From: Campylorhamphus procurvoides
Taxonomy: Eukaryota; Chordata; Aves; Passeriformes; Dendrocolaptidae
Reading direction: 5' to 3'
NCBI GenBank assembly: GCA_013396655.1
Contig: WBMV01005073.1
Location: 496,001-560,000, forward strand
Length of the DNA: 64,000 nucleotides
A model generated the notes under the pieces. It did no database searches. It had not been told where the DNA came from and saw only the letters and a program-made list of their open reading frames with translations. A program made the position numbers and the translations under genes. Below are positions 12,704-25,300 of the stretch, one piece after another. How positions within the stretch are numbered: position 1 is the stretch's first letter; each line of letters begins with the position of its first letter.

Positions 12704-13689
12704 TAATTTTAATCCGCATGACCATCTAGAAGATTAAAGCAATACTCATGTCTTACCCTCACTAAGTGTAATTAAAGATATTTAAAAATTTAGTTTGGAG
12801 GAATGATTCTAAAGCAAGAAAGAGCTAGATATTGCCCTCAACCTAAATTATAAAATAGATATTAGAGGAAAGACAAAACATGCATTCATTCAATGTGCTC
12901 ACTTGCTCTCTCTTTTTTATTTCCCCTTTCCTCCTTGAGCAAGAAGTGTTTATTGTCCAGATGAAGGTAATGTGGAAATGGGACTACGGATGAGGAGAAG
13001 TCCCTGTTTCAATACGGGAGGCAGAAGTGCTGAATATTGATTGCCCTGCAACCTGTGCATTCATTTTGGTGACTGTTGTAGTTGCATTCTGATTAGGCAG
13101 CGTTTATACTTACCCTACACAACTGTGACTGAGGATGGAAAGTGCTGAAACAATGAGTGAGCCCGACTGGCTGTGTCAGCAAGAAAGCAGAGCAGAGTGA
13201 AAGCCTGTGGAGGGAAGTGCTGGGATAAAAGGACAAAAGGGAAAGTGCCACTCACAATCAAGCGGGTTGTGGAACTGAAGAGCCTAAAGCTTTAATATGG
13301 CACCCTTCTGTACAATCCCATGATTTTTTATGACCTGCCTGGAGAGAGGGTTTATTCCAGTGCCAAACAGACCTGATCCTTCAGCAGTAACAAGAGTTTT
13401 TAAAGCCTCTTCTATCAAGCCTGTACTCTTGACTGGTGAAAAGACATCATGGATAAGAACCACTATCCTAATAATCCCTGCTGAATATTAACATAATGAA
13501 CCCATGCAAAATGCACTCTGAGCTCCTGGCTGTTATTTTCTGTTCTCTGGTGCAGAACTGTTATAAATGTGCAAGGAAATAACTTGCACAATACAATTCT
13601 CAGAATTACAGAAAAATGTAAAAATGGAAATTTCATTCTTGCTGTTTGAGCTGAAGTACTGAAGAATCCATTTTTAAATAAAAAACAGT

Positions 13690-13711
13690 AAAAAAAACCC
13701 AAACAAAAAAA
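13690..13711. repeat. A/C-rich low-complexity tract
   Basis: A runs are broken by CCC and C over about 22 bases. It is the same type as the other A/C tracts in this window. Confidence 0.75.
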
Positions 13712-16094
13712 TTCTACAGGGAAGGCTGTGATAAATCCAGGAAGAACGCTAACATACAAAGTGCTGCAGCCCTTATCCAAGAAATCACCTTTCTTTTCTG
13801 CAAAGAATTTGTTCTGAATATTTTCTGAATTTTAAATAGGTGTCCAAATCCTTCTGAAGCCAAAAGGATCACAAGGACTGAAACACACACACAAGAATTG
13901 GCAAAAGCATTTAGTTAGGTACTTTGTTTAATGTGATCTTGAAATACTATTGACATAGCTAGCTTTTGTCTGGATTAGGTTGGCAGATTTAAAAAGTCTT
14001 CTCCCTATTTTATTTATTCTCCAACCTTGTTTATTATACTAATGTTAACATTTCAGATTCCTACTTTGATCATCTACCGAGTGACAACTGGGTGCAAATC
14101 AAGAGGGCTCTCTTTTCAAATCTCAATACATGTAAAAGATAGTTTGAAGTTTAAAAATCTAAACATGAATATTTATACAAAATATACAGTTCAAATGTGG
14201 ATATATTTCAGATTAAATGGTTCTTGACCAAAAAAAAACTACCCCAAAGGTCGAGTGAAATACATGGCTAAAGTTTTGTGATGGTTTTTCTATAATACTG
14301 TGAAAAAAAGAATTATATAGAATTTTAAATTCCATTAATTTTTCATTTCAAATTAATAAAATTGTAATATACTTCCTGGCCTATAATATTCTTTTTTGTT
14401 TCCATCAATTTCAAAAGGAAATATACCTCTTCAGGCTTATTTCTGTCTCTTACTTCACAGAAAATGTAATAAGATATCAGTCAAACTATACTGACAAACA
14501 GAAAGGACTAAAGCATTTCATAATATATCCTGTATATTATATATCTCTTAGTTCCTAACTCTAATGGAAGAGTTAGTAAATGAAAGCTGGTACTGAATTT
14601 CATTGGCATGCTTTATGTAGTTATGTTCCTTATTTCTTCTCTTCCCAACATACAACCTCACGTAGGAAAGAATCTTTCCCAACATGCTCATAGAGATATG
14701 AAATTAATTAGAATTAGGATTTTTATCTTTTCACCTCCCACCCTGTAGACTGCTGTAGTCATTTCACTCCCTTCCCTTTCACTTGGTTTTGAAAATCCTC
14801 CCCACTGCAGGTACTTCTTTGTTTCTCAACTTCACCCTCTTTTTTGATGCTGTTTTATATAATCTTTATTATTTTATCATTTTTAGTTGTTAATCTTCCT
14901 GAGTCAAAGATGCAGTAGGGTAACTGTAAGTCAGAGAAACTCATAATGTGCTGCAAATCCTTGTAAAGGGAAAACAATGTAATTTACCTTGTGCTATATC
15001 ATGGTGTATTTGATCTGTGGCCTAATCCTATAAACATTTAATCAAGTCATCTCTAGATGCATCATACCAGTGGCTTAACTATGAGATTTCTGGTAAAGGA
15101 AAGACACATCTAAGAAGGGTTTTATGGAAATGCATCTTAGATACAGCTTTAGACAGGAAAGGACACCATAAAGTGGAAGAAACAAGGACTTTTTAGGAAT
15201 TTTAAGGTCGCCTTAGAGCACTAGGGGCAGCATGCTTGCTGAAATAATTAGAGTAAGAAAATGTGAAAATTTGCTTGTACACCAGTCCAATAGAAAACAA
15301 TGACATTTTAAGAAGATGGTCTCCATTGTTAGTAAATATTCATAATGACGTAATTCTGGTGGTTTTACTTGCTAATATAATTCAGAGTTTGACAGCTGGC
15401 TTGGATCGAGAACTATGAGCATCTCTTCTTTCCCAGTACAAAAATTATGCAGATCCACCCTGACATTCTCTTGGCACTATCATTAACCCTCTAAAGATTC
15501 TTTTCTATGCAAGAGCTTATTATTCTATCATGCTATTGATTTGAATTGGTTTGAATATTGGTGTTAAAAAACAGGATATGCTAAAAAGTATAGCTGTATG
15601 GGTCCTCTGTGAAGTGTTTGTTTCAGTGAGGCACCTCAGTGAATCATAATAAACATTGTGGGTCATCTGATTACAAAAATCTCAGAAGATTGTTCTTTTG
15701 CTTTTTGAGCAATGAAAGGGCATGTGGGTCCAAAACCGTATGGCATAGAAAAGGCAAACATGAGCTCTTAGATGCAAAAAATGCACCATTATGGGTATTT
15801 AAATTCACAGGGATGAGGGTAGTGATCCTGATAAAAAAGCAGTGATTTCAGCTTTGTATACAACAGCTAGAAAACCAACACTGAAAATCCACATCTGTGT
15901 AGTGTTTGAGTCTTAAAGGGAAGTCAAAAAGCTGAACTGGGGGAAGAAAAGATCTATAAGAATGATTGAGTTCTGAGGAAAATGTTTTACAGTGATGAAT
16001 TAAAGACCTTCATCTGTTACACTTATTGAAAAAGAAGATTGAGAACTGACTTAATTACAAAGGATAAGAATCTTCATCTTAAAAGAACCTCAAG

Positions 16095-16129
16095 CCAAAC
16101 AAAAAAAACCCCAAAAGCCCCAAACCCCT
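16095..16129. repeat. A/C-rich low-complexity tract
   Basis: A runs alternate with CCCC blocks over about 35 bases, giving a motif of the form (A)n(C)4 repeated three times. Confidence 0.85.
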
Positions 16130-16477
16130 GGATTGTACATGATACTATAATCTAGTGGAGAAATACTTAATGAGAACTACTGCTGGAAGCTGAGGCTAGT
16201 CAAACCCAAATGAGGATGAAGCAATGAAGCACAGTTTCTTTTGTAAGAAGGTAGCTGATTAATCTCCTAGATCTAACTGGCAAGAGAACTGGGAGTTCCT
16301 TTGTAACTCCCAATATAAATCCAGTGCCTTTCTGGAAGGTGTGATTTTGCCAAATAGTTATGCTTTTCCAGATTACGGGACTTCAAGAGCAATACACATG
16401 CAAATGTACAAAATATGATGGTCCGTGACACACAGGATATCAGACCAAGTTATTTAATTTTGTATGCTAAATTACAA

Positions 16478-16504
16478 ATCTATTAAATCACAGATTTAAT
16501 AGAT
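16478..16504. repeat. Perfect 12-bp inverted repeat with 3-nt loop
   Basis: The left arm ATCTATTAAATC (16478-16489) and right arm GATTTAATAGAT (16493-16504) are exact reverse complements separated by ACA. The arms are AT-rich, so the hairpin is only moderately stable. There is no poly-T tail or RNA gene context, and no function is inferred. Confidence 0.9.
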
Positions 16505-19500
16505 GCAGTGGCTCCAGTTCAAGCAACATTGTGATTCAGAAGCTGATGGGCACAGAAGATTCCCTAGCAATAAAACTACTGTGACTCAGCTATGTAAAAG
16601 AGCAAAAAGACACAAGAAGTCCATGAAAGATTGCTCTGAGAAGCATTCACCTGCCATTTCTAAAAGTACGGCATGACCTGTCATTAGAGGGATGATACTA
16701 ATGGCTTAAAGGTCCCATTCATTCTTAGGGTGATTCAAAGCTGCCAAGTTAATGAACAGTGGACACTTCCCTCCCCTGCCCATCTTCTGTTCCTAAAATC
16801 TATTTGGATATTCATATTGTAAACAATTCAAACAGATACTGAACTGACCAGGGAAGCAGACAGGGAACCTCAGTAAAAAGCAAGTTTATAATCTGATGTA
16901 CTTCCGAAATGAAAACCAAAAGCAAATAAAATATAAACCCATTTGTTGGAATAACTAATTAGAGAAATAAATTTATCAGGATAAACCTGATGGTCTGTCT
17001 TTATTCTTAGAGATGAAAACATTCTTCATCACATGGACGAACATGCTGCTATGGAATTAATATCAAATGGAACCTAAGTGTTTGATCTCCACCCTGTATA
17101 TTTTCATGATTTAGAAATCAGTCCATTCCAATCAGTCCAAACTTCCTATGCAAATCTATCTTTCAAATTTATATTTTACTATCATGATTCTTTCAATTTA
17201 AAACTGTCACATTAATGTCTTATTAGAAAATAGGTAGAGGTTCTGTGGGTCACCTGAGGACTGTTGTCCAGCTGGGCCATTGTTTGCCTACTTACAGAAC
17301 AGGAAACACAGACTAAGTCAAGGTTCCCTCAGGATTTAAAGCCTCAGAAAGTAAGACACTCTCCAGGATAAAAATTGGGATGTTGGATCCTATTGGTGCA
17401 ATGAAGTAATTTTCATTTTCTGTGACACTGAGGAATAAAGCAGAACATTTACCCTTCCTTCTCATTGTCAACATTGTAGCCTTCAAACTGGGAGGGAAAA
17501 CATTTTTTGGGTTCTACACACAGATTCTCTGATAAGCATGGATAAATTGATGCAATTGATTATATAAAATGTTTTTGTACAATAGTAATATGAGAGAGAA
17601 AAAAACAGGACTTGTCATACCCTGCTGATTGGGAACCTAGTGTGCTGCTATGACAGAAATGTGCGTGGTTTGTGCTTCAAGGAATAGAAAGCATTTTTAA
17701 TTGGCTAAAAGGTGACAAAACACACTACCTTGTTATGTGCTAATCTGTCAGACTGAAAAGTCTTTAAACTGCTGTGAAAGTGTAGGGAAGATATTTTAAC
17801 AAGGTATTTGGAGGCTCGGATGTTCTTACACAAAGATTTTGATAAGATATAAGTAAAGTCAATGTAACCACAGAGAATTTCAATAAATTATGGAATTAAA
17901 TAGGTCACTGTGAACTAAATGATGCTACAGATACAAAAGGAAGGAAAATATAAATTTGTTGCTTTTTAATCTATGAAATAAAGCACACAGAATGTATTTT
18001 GAAACATATCTCATTTAGACAGTTCTGTTTGTGGAAGGACACGTTTAAAAAAATAGCCCTTAAAAAATTGTAATTTTTGGTTACCTTGTTCTGCCAGGTC
18101 AAGAAAACAATATGAAAGGGTTAACAAATTAGTAGCAAGATCTGGCTTTATAGGAATGCTTCTTTGGCCTTATAAATAGACAACATTAATTCCTGATTTC
18201 CCCTTGAGTTTGCTTGTGGCTCTCTGCAGCAATTTTAGCATGCCTAACAGGAGTTGAGTCTTCCAAAATTAGCAAGTGTGAACAACATTTTTACCAATCT
18301 CAGGATAATCTGATGGTAACCAGTCCATTTTACTAACACCCAAACTGGAGAAACAAATCAGCTTTATGTGAGTGATGCTCCTGACCCCTAACTCTGCCAG
18401 ACAATCTATATGGGATAATTTGTCATTAATGCTAATAGTTCATCTGTCATCAGGCATCTCTGAAGATTTGCAAACAGAAGAAATAATTGAAAAATAAAGA
18501 TATTTGCTTAAGTTTAAAATGAGAGTTTAAATTACAAAATAGTTTGCAAAACTATTCACATATATTATTCTGAAAACCATAGGCAAGGGCCCAACTTTAG
18601 ATTATTAAAGGGTGATGCTTTTTTCTTTTAACAAATTCAATTCAAGCTCTAAACTATATTTTATTTCCCCTTTCCTTTTTTTAGATATGTTTAGAATTTC
18701 TTCTCTTTAATGTGCTGCAATAATGAAAATGGGCCCCATAAGGAGCCACGGTCTCCAAACTTTTCTGCCATGCTTTTAAAGGCCTGCGTGTAAATGAAAG
18801 GTAAAGAAAGATAAAATGCAAGAAAGACAAAATACCAAACAATTGTTTCTATTCAAAAGTAGTTGGGCACGTTTACTTGAAGTATTCACATAGCCTTCAT
18901 GCATAAGCAACATCATCCTTTACTATTCATGGACTGTGTTTACTTTTTACTGTTTTCAAATCTGCAGCCATTTCTCCCTTGTTTGCATGTTACAGTGAGT
19001 GCCAGCCTTCTGGCTTCTCCTGCATTGCAGTGATATGCAAGAACATATTTCTAAAAACATTTCTTAAAAATTAATGGGAAAATAGTAGGAACCACGGTTA
19101 GATACTGTAGGATCAATAATATCTAAGTCTTTCAGTGACTTAGATTATTAACTCATCATAGATGACTTTGGGTTAATTCTTCTCAGTGCTACTGCCCAGC
19201 ATAATCAGAGCTAGAGAAGTACACTCACTGAGAAAAAAATAAAAAAAGGCATGGAACATATTGATTTGGTTGATTTGGTTGGAGAGAATGGAATTTAAAT
19301 CTAACATTTGCTGTGCTTACTCTAATTTCTACAATGCTCTTGTGTACAATGCCACATTATTTCACTGCCACATGAGCTGGAAAGCCATTTTCTTTCTTCA
19401 TCAATTACTGTAACACCTGCATATTCACTCAAAGCTCATGGAACATCCATTCATTATTTCCCTAATACTTCATAAGTCTATTTGTATGGAAAGCCAAAGA

Positions 19501-22187
19501 GCTTCACAAATGAAAAATACATGAGACAGCTTGTTAAATGTGAAAAAAGGCATAATTTTCATGCCCACATAGACAGCCCTAAAGTTTTCTAGGCACAACC
19601 CAGACTGTTTTAAACACTTGCCACTAAACTTCCTGACTTGCTGGAATAGTAACATATGTTCCAAATGGGACTCATTTCTGTTGTGCTTTATCCCAGTTCT
19701 GCTGCTTAGAATGGGCATTATAATAGTGAGGACAATTTCCACAGAGGAAAATTGTGTCAAACCTCAATCTGCTACAGTACATTAAATTTTGTAGGTTTAA
19801 TGCTGAGTCCTGTAGACACTAGCACAATTTTGTTCGAGTAGTTATTTAATAGGACATAAAAGTGTTAATATTTTGACTTGATGAACTTGCTTTTTGTTTT
19901 CAGGAACAGTTATGAAAAGTTACAGTGGTACATTAGTTACAGTAATTTGGGTTTGGGACACCAGCAGAAACAAATAAAATCCATTAACACAGCCAATAGC
20001 TATAACCAAAGCTAATAAAAAGCGCTAAAGGCAATTTATAAAAAGGAGCCTTAAAATTCTACAAAAAAAGGAAAATTTAAAGTGACCTGAAGAGTAACTG
20101 AAACAATACTGTTTTCCAATGTTTTTAATTTTAAAACATTTAGCAATATATACAAGTAGGGCAATGTGGAAATTCTACTCATTTTCCTTGGTTCCATACA
20201 TTTATTTACTTAAAATGTTTTTAAGACTTTTTTTAACAAGCATCAAACATGACAAATAAACCACTCCAGGAAAATTGAGACTCCCCTATAGTTCTGAGTC
20301 TATATCCAGCTCCAAGTCCTCTTTTCTTTTTAATGGTGGAATAACTATTGACACATAGTTTTAAAAAAGCAGTTCTATGTTGTTGATAAGCATGATATTC
20401 TGTACCATTCTCTTTTTCTCTCTCAATCATTTCCAGACAGAGCTATACCTTGAGACATTTGACCTCAAGAGCATATTTAAATTTTTCTGAAATTAAGTAC
20501 TTTGAGTGGCATCACTACTTAACAGACCCCAAGGAACAATGCTCAGGACACCCCACTGTGAAAACACAAGTCAGCAGATCTTTATGAATAAAAAGAGGGA
20601 CTGCAGAAGAGGTGGAGAGGACTCCCCAATAATCAGTAGCACTTTAAAGCAGAATAAGTAAACCTGATTTATAAATAAGAACACTACACACCATTTTTTC
20701 CCCCCTAGAACTCAGGCAAAAGTAGCATGACAGGTGACTTGGAAACCAACTCAGGGACACTACTTTGTACATATCATTAGTGATGACATACAGCTTTGCA
20801 TTCCACACATTATCTGGCAATGATTCAAGACACTATGGGTTACAGAAAGCACTCTAATGATATGATGTGTGTAGTCAGTGGAACCAAGCCCATTAGCAAA
20901 ACCAGCCACCACACAAATTTATGTGCCACTTAGGCTACTGCTTCTTGGCTGTGGGTGGGATATTTTATTTCCTAAGGGAAATAAAGAAGAGTAACATTTT
21001 ATTGCTCTAGGGGGATTCAACCTGCAGTATAAAAATCAAAAATAGTTATAACTAGAAGCAGGCTCTAGCACAGGGATTCTTCTCTATTAAGCAACAGATA
21101 AATTTAGTTCTCTCCTCCTAATTGTCAGAATGTTAAAAATGTCTGTGTGGGCTTATCTACACAAAGAGGATAAAGCGCAGTAAGCCATGGCAGGAAGCTG
21201 CAGCAGATCTATAAACACTCTAGTCCATTTTGGCCACCAAGTGCCTTGCTCCTTTTGAAAACTCCAGTAATGTGCCTCATGCAAATGCAGTTCCAGGGTA
21301 TGGGCCAACAAGTTTCCACAGGAGAAGCTGACAAGGAACATACATACTGATAGCTGTCAGGCAGGTAATTGCCTACTCTGTCTCCTCTTACTTTAGGATA
21401 AAGGTAGCTTAACCATATTCCATGAATATTCATAACATTTCATCATTACAAGCCCAGAATGTTCCACATGCCATACAGTTAAAAGAGCAGATTTTCTGAT
21501 CTCCAGCAGGGTTCAGGAAACTGGCAGCCCTTCATCTACTTAGTGAGGGGGCTACTGAAAGCATACTTGAGGAGGACTCAAATAACAAGCTTTTCAACTT
21601 TTAATGACCCAAGAAAAAACTGAAGAGAAACACAGAATGTCACAGCTCAAACTCATCTTCCCCATTATTTTCACGGCACAAAACTGACTCTTTGAGTTAG
21701 TCTGTTGCCCTGAAAGGAACAGAAATTTCTCCAGCAGCAGGAGTTGAAAATGACAGCAGCACTTAAGACAATAACAGTATTTCTTTACACATATTACAAT
21801 GACTGAAGGCTGTCAGCTTCAGACACTATCTCATCGTTTACAACTCTGCCCTTTACAGAGAGATATTTGTCCTTTACCATAGCAAGACAAAGGCAAAGAT
21901 CAAGGGGGAAATTACTAACTTTTAAAATGACATATTTAAATTTGACACTGCACTAAAAAAACCTCACAGTTTAATGACCTAAGCAGTTGCCACAGAAAAA
22001 TCCACCATGAGATGTATCAGTCTATAATTTTAATCTATTACGACATGGTGATACTATATTTTTGCTTCAGAGATCTAATACTTAAATAAGATCCGTATAT
22101 CTATTCTCACACTCAGTTTTTCAATTACTAGCTCCTAACCTAGATAAAACTTCTGGAGTACCTTACTTTAGAAGAGGTCAGAAGGCT

Positions 22188-22228
22188 AAAAAAACCCCCT
22201 CAAAACAACCAAAGCAAACCACAAAAAA
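22188..22228. repeat. A/C-rich low-complexity tract
   Basis: A runs and CCCCC/CC blocks extend over about 40 bases with only isolated T or G. Confidence 0.75.
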
Positions 22229-22350
22229 TCAGATTCCATATCCACTGCCTAATTCCATTTTGCTGGACATAAAAATGGAGAAGGCAAAGTGAAGTGAAAA
22301 TAGGTCTCATAATCAGAGTGCCCTAAAATGAAGACGGCTGTGGCGCCATC

Positions 22351-22368
22351 TCCCAGCCACAGCTGGGA
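22351..22368. repeat. Small 7-bp hairpin
   Basis: TCCCAGC (22351-22357) and GCTGGGA (22362-22368) are perfect complements around a CACA loop. They sit in a short patch that is more GC-rich than its surroundings and contains several CpGs. The hairpin is short and may be chance. Confidence 0.7.
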
Positions 22369-25300
22369 AGCCATACAGGAGGAGGTGCTGCTATGGGCTT
22401 GCTTTTACATCCTGATATGGTTTTAACATACTCTTTCTCTTCTGTACCTTAAAGGAAAAGTGTGCCCAGTTGTATAGGAGAGCATCATCAGAGACAAGAA
22501 TTTTGTTTTGACTCAGTATGTTGGAAAAAGGGAAAAATAAAAAGAGAGACCCCAGTAACTTGATAGTTTTGGCTGTAGAGGTTGGGAGACACAGAAAATT
22601 TTCCCTTGTGCTTTCTGTATATTAATGGAGCCTAGAAGCCATACTATAGTTTGGTAGAAGTGAATCTATTATGAAGAATTAGTGACTCTGCTGCAATTAA
22701 GGGGATTTACTGATTGTATAAAAGATGCTTTTCAAGCTTGAATTATTCTGAAAATCCTGGCTCATACCATTATATTTTTCTGCCTCTCAGGGTGTAAAGC
22801 GTCAAGTTAGTTTCAACATCTGGCTCATCTGAGTGAGAGAGCTCTTCGGCAACACAGATTTTACTTTGGTACTGTTCAGGATGCTAGCATTAAATAGATA
22901 GAGGTAAAGTAAAATATTTCACACTGAATAATAGACACACTTGCCAGCACAGTTGGGTCAGAAGAACTCAAAGAGAAGAAGAACACTGAGATGAATTGAG
23001 CAATTCGCAGCTCCTGGAGTCTTGTTTCAAAACATATTTATCTCTACTAGATGTTTTCAGCTAGGAACATCAAGGTATGATTGAGAGGCCACTTCATGTC
23101 TTCTGACACATTCTATGTGCAGACACCAGGTCTAATTTTGGGGACACTAGATATTTAATGTCCTACTTCTTGTCCACAGCTGATGGCTGCATTTAGCACT
23201 GTTCTGCATGTTTTGAAGGCTTACTACAAGCATTGAATAGCAAGTAACTGGTTAGCCATTCTTCTGTCTTAAAACATCTTGAAACAACAGAGAGAAGAGG
23301 TGTGGAGTGGGTCCTTCTCAGAGTTCCAACCAGCATGCAGGGACAACCACCGTTCCCTTTACTCCATTAAAACCTTTCCCTCCTTATTCTGTTTGAAGAT
23401 ATTCAGCAAGTGGGGCTTTGACATATAGCTTACCCTTTGGAAAGAAAACAAAAAGATCTTGCAAGTAATAATGAATTAACCTACATATCTCCTCCATTGT
23501 TCAAAAGATCTCCTGAAGCAAATAGGGAAAAACTGGGCTGTAGTAAATGTGAAGAAGCCAGACAATTATAAATGAAAACGTGAATATCAGAGGGAAGTGC
23601 ACCTGGTAAAATCTCTAGCCTTTTAAGAGGAAATCAACTGTGTCCATAAATCCAGATGTAAAAAGCTAAAGATATTGGTCTATATCTGCAATATATCCTT
23701 CCAGATCTGTTTGTTCAGAACAATGACAAATGAAAAGATTAATTCAGAAGAAACTAAGTTCCAGTCTGTCAGCACACTGTCAGAAAAAGAACAGAGAGAA
23801 AGGATCCTATCCCAGTGTTATTCCTCTGGTAGAGAAAAAAAATTTAAAAGCCTGGTCTCACTAGCCTTTCCAAAACCACAAAACCCAAATAGAACTTAGA
23901 TAATCAGGAAATCAGATAAATGGTTAAAAAATTTGAAAGCAGAGAGTGCCATAAGCGCAGAAATAAAAGTAAGCAGAAGTAGTAGAGCTAAAAATCAAGA
24001 AAAATACTAGAGACAAGCAGAAAGGCTATTTTTGTTTGCCTGTCTAGCCCTTTCAGCATTCCAGGTTAAAAAACCCCAAAACACCCGTTTTTTGGTCTTT
24101 CAATGTTGAATACCTCTGTTATTGTGAAATTGCATTGTTTACTAATATATTAACAAAACTGTTGTGCTGTTACACAGAAACTGAAGTATGACTACTAAAT
24201 TCATGTGTTTTATATATTGGTACTGAGAAGTAATTTACCAAACAGCAACAAGTCTAAGGGAAAGTTATGGTTTAAATTCAACACTTGATGCAGATTACCA
24301 ATTTATAGATCATTTGGACTGCATATGTTAGAATTTTATCTTAATAATATTAACAAAATAATATTTAATATATTAGGTAGTCTTAAATTTTTTACATATT
24401 ATTATGTACTGTATATAACATTATATATCATTGTCACTCTGTCAAACTTCTTATGAGATCAAAGGCTCTTTGTTGCTTAAATGACCTTTTTAATGCATCT
24501 GAATTTCTTGAAAAGGAAGAGAATTGATGAATAAACACACTGAAATAATCTAATACAAACAGATGATTATTGAGCACCTCCAAGAAAGCAAAGCAGTAAC
24601 TTCACATTCTTTTGCTAAACAAGATATTGGCACTAGAAAAAAGGGAGAGCCAAGGAATGCCTAGCATCTACAGTAGCATTTGGGTTATTGCAAATGATAA
24701 AATGATCTATTTTTCTCATTAGGAGGGTTATCATTACTATCAATAAACATTTGAATGCTTATGACAGTAAATAATTTGAATTACTTTCCCTATTTGGTGG
24801 AACGAAAAATAGGTCTTCTGACAAGGGAAAAGGGAAAGTCACTATAACAGCTATCACTTGACTTACCTTTGCTCTTAGAATCAATTTTGAGACATAATCT
24901 TCTCTCTAACCCTCTCGCAAGGGCCCATAAACAATACTCATGTTACCATATAAGACTGTTGATAAATCCCATCTGTACACCAGTCCTGAAACACTATCTC
25001 AAATTTAAGACTGAAATTATATTTTGTCCTTCAAGAGGTACACACACAGTTTAACATATCAGAACAAAAACTTTGCACCAGTCTGCTCCAGCTAATCTCC
25101 TTCTTCATTAATGAGAAGTGTAAAGATACAGACATAGAATTAGGATGACACAGTGAAGAAGGCACACACACTGTTTCCTGGTCTATACAAGTTCAAATTT
25201 GCATCATTAAACTCTAGTTTTTTCTCTGTGTTATAAGCTCCTCATTTCTGTTCTACAGATTTTTGAGTATAGATCACAATTTTTGGCAGAACTCCAGGTA

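Noticed and set aside
20525..20560. Possible CR1 coding remnant (AACAGACCCCAAGGAACAAT…)
   Set aside because: It resembles an antisense CR1 phrase only over about 30 bases, with no continuation on either side.
24300..24435. Very AT-rich patch with TATATA and AATATT elements, considered as an origin or matrix attachment site
   Set aside because: AT-richness alone is not evidence for either, and no distinctive motif set was seen.
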